This document shows positions 24,124-32,904 of a stretch of DNA of 64,000 nucleotides, piece by piece; the first letter of the stretch is position 1; every line of letters starts with the position of its first letter. Source of the stretch: Blautia sp. An249 (lineage in GTDB: Bacteria > Bacillota > Clostridia > Lachnospirales > Lachnospiraceae). Below the pieces are notes generated by a model that did not search any database, was not told where the DNA came from, and saw nothing but the letters and a program-made list of their open reading frames with translations. The position numbers and the translations under genes were made by a program. The stretch covers positions 1 through 64,000 of the forward strand of contig NZ_NFJL01000018.1 in NCBI RefSeq assembly GCF_002159835.1. The letters are read 5' to 3'.

Positions 24124-25305
24124 ATGGGTAAAAGAACAAGTAAAGAAGTACACACAATTCCCGTAGGACGATTAGGATTCATCCCGCTGGAAAGCTGCGC
24201 CTCACTGGGCCAGAAAGTGGATCAGTGGCTGGTTCAGTGGAGAACGGAACGGGGAAACCGCCCCAACTCTATCCCCTTCGACGGTTACAAAAGAGACTCC
24301 TATATTATTCCTACCCAGGTTCCCAGATTCGGTTCCGGAGAAGCCAAAGCCGTTGTGGGCGAATCTGTCCGGGGCGATGATATTTATGTGATGGTGGACG
24401 TGTGTAACTACAGTATGAAATACCCTATCGGAAGGTTTACAAACTTAATGTCACCGGATGATCACTTCCAGGATGTAAAGCGTGTCATCGCCGCTGTCAG
24501 CGGAAAGGCACGGCGTCTGAATGTGATTATGCCTTATCTCTATGAAAGCCGCCAGTTTTTAAGAAATAACAGAGAATCTCTGGACTGTGCCACAGCCCTT
24601 CAGGAGCTGATCAATATGGGAGTGGAGAATATCCTCACCTTTGACGCTCATGATGCAAGAGTGCAGAATGCCACTCCTCTTCATGGGTTTGAGACGATTC
24701 CGCCCACCTATCAGTTTATTAAGGCTCTTTTACATGCAGAGAAACATCTTCAGATTGATCCGGATCACCTCATGGTGATCAGTCCCGATGAGGGAGGGAT
24801 GGGCCGCGCGATTTATCTGGCCAATGTATTAGGGGTTGATATGGGAATGTTCTATAAACGCCGGGATTATTCCGTTACGGTCAACGGACGCCACCCTGTA
24901 GCTGCCCATGAATTTTTAGGCGCTAAGGTCAGCGGTAAAGATATGATCATCCTGGATGATATGATCTCTTCCGGAGATACCATGCTGGAAATCGCCGCTC
25001 TGCTGAAAGAACGCAATGCGCGCCGCATTTTCCTGTTCTCCACCTTCGGAATCTTCACCAACGGCCTGAAGAAGTTTGATAAGGCTTATCAAAACGGCCT
25101 GTTTGACCGTCTGCTGACCACCAACCTGGTTTATCAGACTGCGGAACTGCTGCAGAAACCTTATTATACTTCCTGTGATATGAGTAAATACATCGCGCTG
25201 CTTATTGATACCTTAAATCACGATTCTTCCATCAGCCACCTTCTGAATCCTGTGGATCGTATTAAGAATTGTATCGAACAGTATAAAGAACAGCAGAATC
25301 AGTAA
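24124..25305 (+). CDS. prs: Ribose-phosphate pyrophosphokinase, long clostridial form
   Basis: The 393-residue enzyme makes PRPP from ribose-5-phosphate and ATP for nucleotide, histidine and tryptophan synthesis. It has FDAHDARVQNATP (pyrophosphate/ribose region, about 182), a KRRDYS flexible-loop segment (about 244) and the PRPP-binding IILDDMISSGDT (about 278). It is about 75 residues longer than the usual 315-residue enzyme. The start at 24124 follows AGGAGG; an in-frame ATG at 24076 lies inside the previous gene. It is 10 bp after the loader gene, so PRPP supply and replication loading share a transcript. Confidence 0.92.
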   Translation: MGKRTSKEVHTIPVGRLGFIPLESCASLGQKVDQWLVQWRTERGNRPNSIPFDGYKRDSYIIPTQVPRFGSGEAKAVVGESVRGDDIYVMVDVCNYSMKYPIGRFTNLMSPDDHFQDVKRVIAAVSGKARRLNVIMPYLYESRQFLRNNRESLDCATALQELINMGVENILTFDAHDARVQNATPLHGFETIPPTYQFIKALLHAEKHLQIDPDHLMVISPDEGGMGRAIYLANVLGVDMGMFYKRRDYSVTVNGRHPVAAHEFLGAKVSGKDMIILDDMISSGDTMLEIAALLKERNARRIFLFSTFGIFTNGLKKFDKAYQNGLFDRLLTTNLVYQTAELLQKPYYTSCDMSKYIALLIDTLNHDSSISHLLNPVDRIKNCIEQYKEQQNQ

Positions 25306-25315
25306 AAGAAAGAGC

Positions 25316-25371
25316 AAAAAACACAGTTGAAAACATCTGAACCTGTTTTCAACTGTGTTTTTCTTTTTACA
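25316..25371. terminator. Bidirectional terminator between prs and fic
   Basis: A stem of about 17 bp (AACACAGTTGAAAACA and its complement) with T-rich tracts on both sides, between convergent genes. Confidence 0.8.
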
Positions 25372-25969
25372 GTTCTTCTGTTTTAAAGGCTGTATATCCT
25401 TCGTAATAGTAACTGTGGTCGATTCCTTTGATATAAACTTCCCGGCTATCAATCTCATCTGTAAGAGCCGCTTTCAGGATGTATTTAATTTCAATATCCT
25501 TGACCGGACTGCGTTCCATAGCCATCAGGTATTCTTCTTTGTCCACCTTGCTCCAGTCGATTACCTTCCCGATTTCCGCCTTTAAAATGGCATCCAGCCA
25601 GATACGCATACTGCGTCCGTTTCCTTCCCTGAAAGGATGGGCAATATTCATTTCCACATATTTCTCGATAATCTCATCAAAGTTTGACTGAGGCATCTTA
25701 TCGATCTGAGCAAGGGCCGCGTCCAGATACATAAGGGGCGCAAACCGGAAATTCCCCTTTGCTATATTCACCGTCCTGATTTCGCCTGCAAAATCGTAAA
25801 TATCTTCAAATAAATACTTGTGGATCGCCCGCAATGCGGAAAATCTTCCGGTTTCCAGCCTATCCAGCATTCCATTTTCAAAAAGTGCAAGAGCCTTTTT
25901 TTTACTTATTTTTTCTTCCTGGCGCGCAAGCTCTGCAAAATTGTCAATTCCCAGTTTGTTTTTCAGCAT
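25367..25969 (-). CDS. Fic/DOC family protein
   Basis: The 200-residue protein has the complete Fic core: FEDIYDFAGEIRTVNI (about 64-79) and the catalytic loop HPFREGNGRS (about 125). Fic proteins transfer AMP or related groups from nucleotides to Ser, Thr or Tyr of target proteins. All catalytic residues, including the His and the GNGR turn, are present. A clear inhibitory (S/T)xxxE(G/N) helix is not evident, nor is a small antitoxin gene. The ATG at 25969 follows AGGAGG, so the in-frame upstream ATG is not used. It lies 45 bp after the YhaN-like gene, probably in the same operon. Confidence 0.88.
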   Translation of the reverse strand: MLKNKLGIDNFAELARQEEKISKKKALALFENGMLDRLETGRFSALRAIHKYLFEDIYDFAGEIRTVNIAKGNFRFAPLMYLDAALAQIDKMPQSNFDEIIEKYVEMNIAHPFREGNGRSMRIWLDAILKAEIGKVIDWSKVDKEEYLMAMERSPVKDIEIKYILKAALTDEIDSREVYIKGIDHSYYYEGYTAFKTEEL

Positions 25970-26014
25970 ATCAAAACCTCCTACTTTTATCGCCAAAGGG
26001 GCAAGCCCACCTTC

Positions 26015-27499
26015 TTAAAGGGTAAGAAACTGGTGGGGAATTTCCAGTTTTTTTAAACATTCTTCTTCTCTCTTCTGGCAGGTCAGAAGAATTACCTGCC
26101 GTCCACACCGATACAGCCAGATCAGTGCGCTGTTAAGCCGTTCCTCGTCATACATGGCGAAGCTCTCGTCCAGGATGACAGGAAGGCCCTCTCCTTCTTC
26201 AAAGGTCTCTGAAACCGCCATCCGCAGGGCAAAATAAACCTGTTCTATGGTTCCCCGGCTGACCTGTTCCAGATCGGTCCATTTTTCCTGTGTATAAAGT
26301 TTTATATTCAAGTCTCCGTCTATCAGAAGCTTTCCGTATTTCCCATTCGTTAAATCAGAAAGGATTTCCTCCGTCCGTGCCTGCAGCTTTGCCGAGGTCT
26401 TTTTCTGCATCGTCTTTGCCAGATTCTGCATCGTCTCCAACGCAAGATCTATGGCCTCTTCCTCTTCTTCCCAGATATTCTTACGGGCCTCTTCTTCCAG
26501 AAGCTCCTGGTATTCTTCCCGGAGATTGGACAGGCGGATCTCCTTTTCCTTTTTCTGTTCCAGCAAATCCGCTCTTTTCCAGACCGCTTTTTTCTCCCGC
26601 TCCCGTTTTTCTTCTGTTTTGCCGACCCTTGGATTCCTCTGTATCAGCCACAGAAAGATACAGAACAGTTCTGCCAAAATCCCCAACAGAACCACAATTC
26701 CTTTTCCGATTCCCGGCAGGAACCAGCATAAAAGCAGGGTCAGTACAGCAATTCCTCCTCCTGCTTTCCAAACCCTGGAATCCTTTTTTCTGACTCCTGC
26801 GGCTGCACCTTTTTCGGCTGTTTCTTTCTCTTCCAGCCTGTGATACTGCAGTTCAAACTGGCCGATCTCCTCTTCCAGATATTCCATCCGGGACGTAACT
26901 TTTATTCTTTTTTCCACGAGTTTCTGTTTTTCTTCCCGGCTCTTTTCTTTCCTGTCCTTTTTTTCCGCTTTCAGATAGGTTTCCGCTTCCTTTAAGTCCA
27001 AATCTCCGTCTCTGCCTGTCTCATAATTCAGCAGATACCGCTTTACTTCCTCTGCCAGTGTTTTTCCGGGAACGGTTTTAATCTGACCCACGGCGGCTGT
27101 ATTCTCATATACAGCCTCGCTGATTTCTCCAAGAAGAATATCCAGATCCCCGTCTTCCACACGAAGCTGCTCTCCGTCGCTTTCGCACAGCAGCACCGCT
27201 TCCTGGTGGTCTTTGTGGAAATTCCGGTACAGGGCAAAGTCTTTTAAACCGCAGGAAAAGCGCAGACTTCCTCCGTAACGACAGGGATTCTCCCAGGGTT
27301 CGTATCTGGTATAATTGTCTTTTCTGGAAGCTCTTCCTCTCATCCTGGGAAGCCCGAACAGCATTCCCTTCAGATAGGCGTAAAGTGTGGATTTTCCACT
27401 TTCATTCTCCCCGTAAACCAGATTGATTCCCTCTTTCAGAACCAGCCTCCTGTTTTTCAGTTTTCCGAAGTTTTTAATTTCCAATTCTCTGATAATCAT
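26015..27499 (-). CDS. Short SbcC/YhaN-like ATPase with two central membrane segments
   Basis: The 494-residue protein has an SMC/Rad50-like N-terminal ATPase half with Walker A YGENESGKSTL (about 29-39). Coiled coils follow (about 165-235 and 290-355), separated by two hydrophobic segments (about 245-290), then a C-terminal half with a signature-like VSRGTIEQVYFALRMA and Walker B LPVILDESFAMYD. Bacillus YhaN has a similar plan but is about twice as long, so this is a compact form. It is translationally coupled (4-bp overlap) to the YhaO-like nuclease gene upstream. Together they should act as a membrane-associated DNA-end processing complex. The Fic gene follows. Confidence 0.8.
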   Translation of the reverse strand: MIIRELEIKNFGKLKNRRLVLKEGINLVYGENESGKSTLYAYLKGMLFGLPRMRGRASRKDNYTRYEPWENPCRYGGSLRFSCGLKDFALYRNFHKDHQEAVLLCESDGEQLRVEDGDLDILLGEISEAVYENTAAVGQIKTVPGKTLAEEVKRYLLNYETGRDGDLDLKEAETYLKAEKKDRKEKSREEKQKLVEKRIKVTSRMEYLEEEIGQFELQYHRLEEKETAEKGAAAGVRKKDSRVWKAGGGIAVLTLLLCWFLPGIGKGIVVLLGILAELFCIFLWLIQRNPRVGKTEEKREREKKAVWKRADLLEQKKEKEIRLSNLREEYQELLEEEARKNIWEEEEEAIDLALETMQNLAKTMQKKTSAKLQARTEEILSDLTNGKYGKLLIDGDLNIKLYTQEKWTDLEQVSRGTIEQVYFALRMAVSETFEEGEGLPVILDESFAMYDEERLNSALIWLYRCGRQVILLTCQKREEECLKKLEIPHQFLTL

Positions 27500-28554
27500 T
27501 CCCGTCTCGTCTCCATCAGAGCCTTTACTCCGTAGTACAAGGCCTTCTTTTCTGTCTCATTTAACTCTCTTCCCTGAAACTGACGGATATATTCGCTTAA
27601 GAAAGTACCTTCGTATTTCTTTGCAAGCTGAGCATATCCCCATTCTTCCCGGAACTTCGTCCGGATTTCCACAATGTTGCCCAGTGTTTTTAAATGTTCG
27701 GTTCCAAGAGCCGCGCCTTCCTCCCGAATGCCGTCCAGGGTCAGCCGGTAAATATTCTGTGATCCTCTGGCTTCTATCTGTTTCTTTATGCTGTCTTCCA
27801 GTTCAAACCAGGTGGAATTCTCAGGAACGGACACTTCCAGATCCCAGTAGGAACGAGCGGCCAGAGGGCGAAATTCTATCCGGCATTCCCCTCTTTCGTT
27901 ATATTCTCCCTGAATATATCCATGGGGACCCGTGTCGTTTCTGTCGATGGGCTCCAGAGCCCCCGCATAGGCTGCTCTGTCCTTTATCAGCACCTGAGGC
28001 TTGTGTATATGACCCAGGGCAATGTAATCGAATTCCAGCCGTCCCAGAGCCTCCCTTCGTATGGGAATATGCTTTTCATCTCCGCCGTGGGCCAGCAGAA
28101 TCTGAAAACCGGCGGGTTTCCCGGGGCAGATCCCTTCGTAAACAGGTTCTCTGATTTCTCTGCTCCAGTAACTGAGCCCGTAAACACAGGTATTGATTTC
28201 CGGAAATTCCGCCATTTCCATCTCTCTCCCCCAAAGTCCGGTTACATTGGACGCCCAGGAAAAAGTCCGGTAGTTGGAATTCTTCTGAATAAAATCGTGA
28301 TTTCCGGCAATCAGAACCACTTTTGTATCCGGGATGGAACGAAAGAGCCCATTTACTTCTTTCAGTTCTTTTTTTAAAGGCTGCCTGTGAAAGAGATCCC
28401 CTGCAATCAGCAGAAGATCTGCTTTCTCTCTTTTCGTTTCCTCAATCACCCTGCCAAAAGTATTCCAAATCTCCTGCTTTCGGTCAGCTCCCCATGGGTA
28501 TTCTAAATCAGGGCTCGCTCCCAGATGAACGTCTGCAATATGAATAAATTTCAT
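27496..28554 (-). CDS. SbcD/YhaO-like DNA exonuclease (metallophosphoesterase)
   Basis: The 352-residue nuclease has the calcineurin-like motifs HIADVHLGA (about 4-12), IAGDLFHRQPL (about 50), AGNHDF (about 83), LAHGGDEKH and ALGHIHKPQ. These ligate two metal ions. The family is the nuclease partner of SbcC/Rad50-like ATPases, as Mre11 is to Rad50. The C-terminal region (about 280-352) is the capping and partner-binding part. It overlaps the next gene by 4 bp (ATGA), which strongly suggests complex formation with its product. Confidence 0.88.
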   Translation of the reverse strand: MKFIHIADVHLGASPDLEYPWGADRKQEIWNTFGRVIEETKREKADLLLIAGDLFHRQPLKKELKEVNGLFRSIPDTKVVLIAGNHDFIQKNSNYRTFSWASNVTGLWGREMEMAEFPEINTCVYGLSYWSREIREPVYEGICPGKPAGFQILLAHGGDEKHIPIRREALGRLEFDYIALGHIHKPQVLIKDRAAYAGALEPIDRNDTGPHGYIQGEYNERGECRIEFRPLAARSYWDLEVSVPENSTWFELEDSIKKQIEARGSQNIYRLTLDGIREEGAALGTEHLKTLGNIVEIRTKFREEWGYAQLAKKYEGTFLSEYIRQFQGRELNETEKKALYYGVKALMETRRE

Positions 28555-28572
28555 TTTTTTCCTCTTTTAAAT

Positions 28573-28614
28573 AAGGACTGCCGATAAAAGAAATCTTCTC
28601 CTACGGCAGTCCTT
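28573..28614 (-). terminator. Probable terminator of asnS
   Basis: Perfect 11-bp arms AAGGACTGCCG/CGGCAGTCCTT just after the asnS stop. The minus-strand T-tract (TTATTT) is short. Confidence 0.55.
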
Positions 28615-28620
28615 TTCTTC

Positions 28621-30012
28621 TTATAATTCGCAGTTTTTCACGGTTCTCGGGAATGGAATGACATCTCGTATATTGGACATTCCTGTCAGATACATGACAC
28701 AGCGTTCAAATCCCAGTCCATAGCCGGAATGGCGGGTGGATCCGTATTTCCGAAGATCCATATAAAATCCGTAGTCTTCCTCTTTCAGGCCCAGTTCTGC
28801 CATTCTGGTCTTTAATTTATCATAGTCGTCTTCCCTCTGGCTTCCGCCGATAATCTCTCCGATACCCGGAACGAGACAGTCCATAGCGGCAACTGTCTTT
28901 CCATCCTCATTCAGTTTCATATAAAATGCCTTGATTTCCTTTGGATAGTCCGTTACGAACAAGGGTTTCTTAAATACTTCCTCAGTCAGATACCGCTCGT
29001 GCTCTGTCTGCAGATCACTTCCCCAGTGTACCTTGTAATCGAATTTATCATTATTTTTCTCTAAAATTTCAATGGCTTCTGTGTAAGTCACATGACCAAA
29101 ATCCGATTTTACCACATGGTTTAACCGATCCAGCAGCCCTTTATCAATAAAGGAATTAAAGAAGTTCATCTCTTCCGGCGCGTGTTCCAGTACATAGGAA
29201 ATCACATATTTCAGCATTGCTTCCGCCAGATCCATGTTATCCTGCAGATCTGCAAAGGCACATTCCGGCTCTACCATCCAGAATTCCGCCGCATGGCGGG
29301 TGGTATTGGAATTCTCTGCACGGAAGGTGGGTCCAAAGGTATAAATATTGCGGAACGCCTGGGCAAAGGTTTCCCCGTTTAACTGACCGCTGACCGTAAG
29401 GTTTGTCTCTTTTCCGAAGAAATCCTGAGAATAATCAACTTTTCCCTCTTTATCCCTGGGCGGATTCTCCATATCCAGAGTCGTTACCCGGAACATCTCT
29501 CCTGCTCCTTCACAGTCGCTTCCTGTAATCAGGGGAGTATTTACATAAACGAATCCTCTCTCCTGGAAAAACTGGTGAATGGCAAAAGCGGTCAGAGAGC
29601 GCACCCGATAGACTGCCTGGAATGTGTTGGTTCTGGGACGAAGATGAGAGATTGTCCTTAAATACTCCAGACTGTGGCGTTTCTTCTGCAGAGGATAATC
29701 CGGTGCGGAACCTCCTTCTACCGTCACTTCTTTCGCCTGTATTTCAAAGGGCTGTTTCGCCTGAGGCGTAGCTACTAATGTTCCTGTGACAATCACTGCC
29801 GCCCCCACGTTTAATTTACTGATTTCACTGAAATTCTCCATGCTGTCATGGTATACCACCTGCAGCGTATCAAAAAAAGTACCGTCATGCAGCACTAAAA
29901 AACCAAAGGTCTTGGAGTCGCGGATACTTCTGACCCATCCTCCTACTGAAATTTCCTTATCTAAATATTCCTCTCTGTTTCTGTATATTTCTTTTACTGT
30001 GGTAAGCTTCAT
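28621..30012 (-). CDS. asnS: Asparaginyl-tRNA synthetase
   Basis: The 463-residue class II enzyme has an N-terminal OB-fold anticodon-binding domain (about 1-110; [22 protein letters not shown]). The catalytic domain follows, with motif 2 ([22 protein letters not shown], about 225) and motif 3 ([13 protein letters not shown], about 430). It charges tRNA-Asn directly. The length and lack of the insertion typical of AspRS support AsnRS. It appears to be a single-gene unit with a terminator-like hairpin downstream. Confidence 0.96.
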   Translation of the reverse strand: MKLTTVKEIYRNREEYLDKEISVGGWVRSIRDSKTFGFLVLHDGTFFDTLQVVYHDSMENFSEISKLNVGAAVIVTGTLVATPQAKQPFEIQAKEVTVEGGSAPDYPLQKKRHSLEYLRTISHLRPRTNTFQAVYRVRSLTAFAIHQFFQERGFVYVNTPLITGSDCEGAGEMFRVTTLDMENPPRDKEGKVDYSQDFFGKETNLTVSGQLNGETFAQAFRNIYTFGPTFRAENSNTTRHAAEFWMVEPECAFADLQDNMDLAEAMLKYVISYVLEHAPEEMNFFNSFIDKGLLDRLNHVVKSDFGHVTYTEAIEILEKNNDKFDYKVHWGSDLQTEHERYLTEEVFKKPLFVTDYPKEIKAFYMKLNEDGKTVAAMDCLVPGIGEIIGGSQREDDYDKLKTRMAELGLKEEDYGFYMDLRKYGSTRHSGYGLGFERCVMYLTGMSNIRDVIPFPRTVKNCEL

Positions 30013-30102
30013 CGCTTCTTACTCCTTTTCTCATCTCTTTCTTCCTAATAGTATAGTCGATTCATCTCCCAAGTGCAAGCCCGAAGGACTTTCCTGCAGG
30101 AA

Positions 30103-30158
30103 TAAAAATGTCCGGGAACCGAAGTCTCTTCTTTCTGTTCCCAGACATTTTTTGTTTT
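30103..30158 (-). terminator. Terminator of the SGNH-repeat gene
   Basis: AAAATGTC-GGGAAC pairs with GTTCCC-GACATTTT around a loop of about 17 nt, followed by ATTTTTATT on the minus strand. It also has T-runs on the plus strand. Confidence 0.7.
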
Positions 30159-32672
30159 TCAGATATGTTCCATACAATATTTGTATATCTTCATATAGGT
30201 TCCTGCATTATAGTGCAGGCCATCGTCAATTCCTTCGTCATAGCCATACCGACAGCGGTCAAATGCATAGCCACTCTGAATCAGATAGCTGTAAGCGTCC
30301 AGATACTGATAGTCGGCAGACAGCTTCGTCTTTAAAAGATTATTATAAGAAATAATCTGGTATCCGGTACGCGGCGTCGTATTTGCTCCGTAAAAATTCA
30401 GCATAGTAGAATTGTTGGTAGGATTTACAGACATATAGTACAACTGGCATCCATACTTCTTCATTTCCGCAGCTTTCTGGTTCATAAACTGAACGCACTC
30501 GCTGCCCTGATCCAGACTGTTGACTCCAATGTTGAAAATCACTGCCGTTGGTTTCCGGGCGGCTCCGCCTTTGGCATCCTGCTTTAATTTATCCAGAAGC
30601 AGCGGATACCCAGTACTTTTCAGCCACTCGAATCCCATACTTCCCTCGGCCACCCAGTCAACATTGGCCGGTCTGGCTCCCAGATAGGCTTCTACCATGT
30701 TAAACATCCGCACGGTCCTGGAGTCCCCCACGAAGATTACTTTTCCGTATTGGGAGGGAACCTTGACCTTTAACAGAGCCGCCTTGGAAGGTGTGGCAAT
30801 GGTGTTGTTATATTGGAAAACGGGATAGAAGATCATATTCTTCTGCGGGGTAATTTTCTGTCCGATTTCATAGGAAGGTTTGGAACGCTGGCGGGTTTTT
30901 AAAGACCAGCCAATCAGCGTCTGGCCGTCCCGGTTTTTTACTCCTGCCGAAATATTGGCCACACTTGGCAGATATACGGAATTCCCCTTTATTACTGCCT
31001 GGGTACTATAAGTAAGGGCTCCTGTAAAGCTTTTATATGTAATGTAGTATCCCTGTCTTCTTACCAGATACAGAGTCTGGCTTTTGGTTACTTTATATTT
31101 TTCCCCGGCTTTTACGGCTACCGTTGTGGATCCTTTCTTTGTGGACCAGCCCACATTGATATATCCTGCGATCTTCGGGCCTTCCGGAATGGTGATGGTA
31201 TTTCCGGCCGTCACCTTCTTCTGAAGCTTTGTGTAATCTGCACAGGTTGTATTGCCGTTCAGATTATTAAAAGCGACGGTACAGGTGGCTCCTTTTTTAT
31301 AAACCGCATATAAGTTCAAATTGCTTTTCAATGTCACACCTGCACCTGCCGCATACGTAGCTGATGTGGCGTTAATTTTTGTGGACCATCCCAAAAAAGC
31401 GTATCCGCTGATATTGGGACCTGTGGGAAGAGTCACTTTCTCTCCGGCTCCGCCGGTTATGTTGTATTTGGCATATCCTGTCTGATTTTTCCCCGCCATA
31501 TTGGCAAAGGTGATCTTGCAGTTTTTCCCTCTGATTAAATATAAGGTTACCTGCTTATTTACCGGCACGTAATCTCCGGCTTTATATTCCACCACGGAAG
31601 AACCTTTCACAGTGGTCCAGCCCAGATTCTTATAACCGGTCAGAGGCGGGCCTTCCGGAACGCGTACACCGCCTACGGCGTACATCGTCTGGGGAGATAC
31701 CTGGAATTTCGCGGCGGAAGTCCCTGTATAAACAGCTCCGGCCGGATTTGCAAAATATACGCTGCAGCTCCTTACCAGATAAAAGGTCTTCGCCCCTGTT
31801 ACCTTATAACTTTTTCCCTGTTTGTATTCTGCTTTCTGTGAGTTTTTCGCAGAAGCCCAGCCCAGATTTGTCCAACCGTCCAGTGCCGGCCCCTCCGGAA
31901 GGGTAATGGTTTCTCCCACAACGCACTCATACTGCCAGGAACCGGAAGGATACATGGTTCCCGTAGGGTTTGCAAATTTAATTAACACCGTTTTCCCGCG
32001 GGTCAGGTAAAATTTCATATGGCCCTGAACCGTATAAGCTTCTCCGGGAGCATAGGAAATCTGGGATGCATTTTTCTTCTCACTCCACCCCAGGTTCTTA
32101 TAACCGGTCTGGTTTTGGGGAAGTTCCGGAAAATAGATCGTCTCGCCTTTTACTGCCTGATACGTCCATTTCTCCTGATTGTCAGGTTCCGTCTCAGCCA
32201 GAGGCGTTCCGTCTGCATCGCAGAATTCTATCAGATACGCTTCCTGACGGACAGCATAGAAAGTCACATCGCCGGACACCACATAGGTACTTCCCGCTTC
32301 CTTTGTCTCTTCATCATCCAAAGACCAGCCGAAAGCTTTGTAACCTTCTTCTTCGGGTACCTGGGGCAGCGTAATCTCTGTTCCTTCTGTTACTTCCATG
32401 CGAAGTTCTTCATACTCCAGCGCAGAATCCCCGTCTTCTTTTGGCTGTTCGGCAAACGTTACCGTACAAAGTTCCCGGGGTTCTTCCAGGTCCGGATCTG
32501 TTTCCGGCTCTGCAGAAACCGCCTCAGAACTCTCTATAGAAAATCCGGTAAGCTCTTCCGGTTCCTCCTGAAGCTCTGCCGCCGAAACAGGGGTTCCCGA
32601 TACCAGAACTACCGCAGCCAGCAACCAGCAAAACCATTTCTTTCTACTTGTTTTTCTTCTCCCGTCTGACAT
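30159..32672 (-). CDS. Secreted protein with seven InlB-like repeats and a C-terminal SGNH hydrolase domain
   Basis: The 837-residue protein has a signal peptide (about 1-32, ending VSAAE). Seven repeats of about 65-75 residues follow, each with a core of the form GYxxLGWSxKxx, a Tyr-Gly-Val strand and a YLxR strand, resembling the Listeria-Bacteroides (InlB B-type) beta-grasp repeats. The C-terminal 185 residues form an SGNH hydrolase domain with GDSRT (nucleophile Ser), FNIGVNSLD and DGLHYN (catalytic Asp and His). This suggests a surface esterase acting on glycans or peptidoglycan acetyl groups, with repeats as stalk. No LPXTG or anchoring motif is visible. The start at 32672 follows GGGAG. 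Confidence 0.8.
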   Translation of the reverse strand: MSDGRRKTSRKKWFCWLLAAVVLVSGTPVSAAELQEEPEELTGFSIESSEAVSAEPETDPDLEEPRELCTVTFAEQPKEDGDSALEYEELRMEVTEGTEITLPQVPEEEGYKAFGWSLDDEETKEAGSTYVVSGDVTFYAVRQEAYLIEFCDADGTPLAETEPDNQEKWTYQAVKGETIYFPELPQNQTGYKNLGWSEKKNASQISYAPGEAYTVQGHMKFYLTRGKTVLIKFANPTGTMYPSGSWQYECVVGETITLPEGPALDGWTNLGWASAKNSQKAEYKQGKSYKVTGAKTFYLVRSCSVYFANPAGAVYTGTSAAKFQVSPQTMYAVGGVRVPEGPPLTGYKNLGWTTVKGSSVVEYKAGDYVPVNKQVTLYLIRGKNCKITFANMAGKNQTGYAKYNITGGAGEKVTLPTGPNISGYAFLGWSTKINATSATYAAGAGVTLKSNLNLYAVYKKGATCTVAFNNLNGNTTCADYTKLQKKVTAGNTITIPEGPKIAGYINVGWSTKKGSTTVAVKAGEKYKVTKSQTLYLVRRQGYYITYKSFTGALTYSTQAVIKGNSVYLPSVANISAGVKNRDGQTLIGWSLKTRQRSKPSYEIGQKITPQKNMIFYPVFQYNNTIATPSKAALLKVKVPSQYGKVIFVGDSRTVRMFNMVEAYLGARPANVDWVAEGSMGFEWLKSTGYPLLLDKLKQDAKGGAARKPTAVIFNIGVNSLDQGSECVQFMNQKAAEMKKYGCQLYYMSVNPTNNSTMLNFYGANTTPRTGYQIISYNNLLKTKLSADYQYLDAYSYLIQSGYAFDRCRYGYDEGIDDGLHYNAGTYMKIYKYCMEHI

Positions 32673-32718
32673 AAAAAACTCCCTCATTTAAACTAAAATT
32701 AATATTTTCGTAATGTTT

Positions 32719-32747
32719 ATTATAAGCACTTTCTTTCGCCCTTTCAA
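32719..32747 (-). promoter_or_regulatory. Promoter of the SGNH-repeat gene
   Basis: Minus-strand TTGAAA (32742-32747), 17 bp, TATAAT (32719-32724), about 46 bp before the start codon. Confidence 0.65.
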
Positions 32748-32818
32748 CAGGAACCTTCTCAAAAATCCCGAAATGCCTCAGAATCTCCGGTTTTCATAAA
32801 GAAGAGCCCGAAAAAGAA

Positions 32819-32857
32819 AGAGCTATTGTATAAGATGTCTCCTATACAACAGCTCTC
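32819..32857 (-). terminator. Terminator of the gene at 32905
   Basis: AGAGCT-TTGTATA pairs with TATACAA-AGCTCT, followed on the minus strand by TTCTTTTTC. Confidence 0.7.
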
Positions 32858-32904
32858 AGGAATGTGGAAAACGAAAGTTGAGGGGGCCTGCACACTTTGT
32901 TATA

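Noticed and set aside
25367..25969. Fic/antitoxin pair
   Set aside because: No small antitoxin ORF was found on either side; the flanking sequence is a terminator and the YhaN-like gene.
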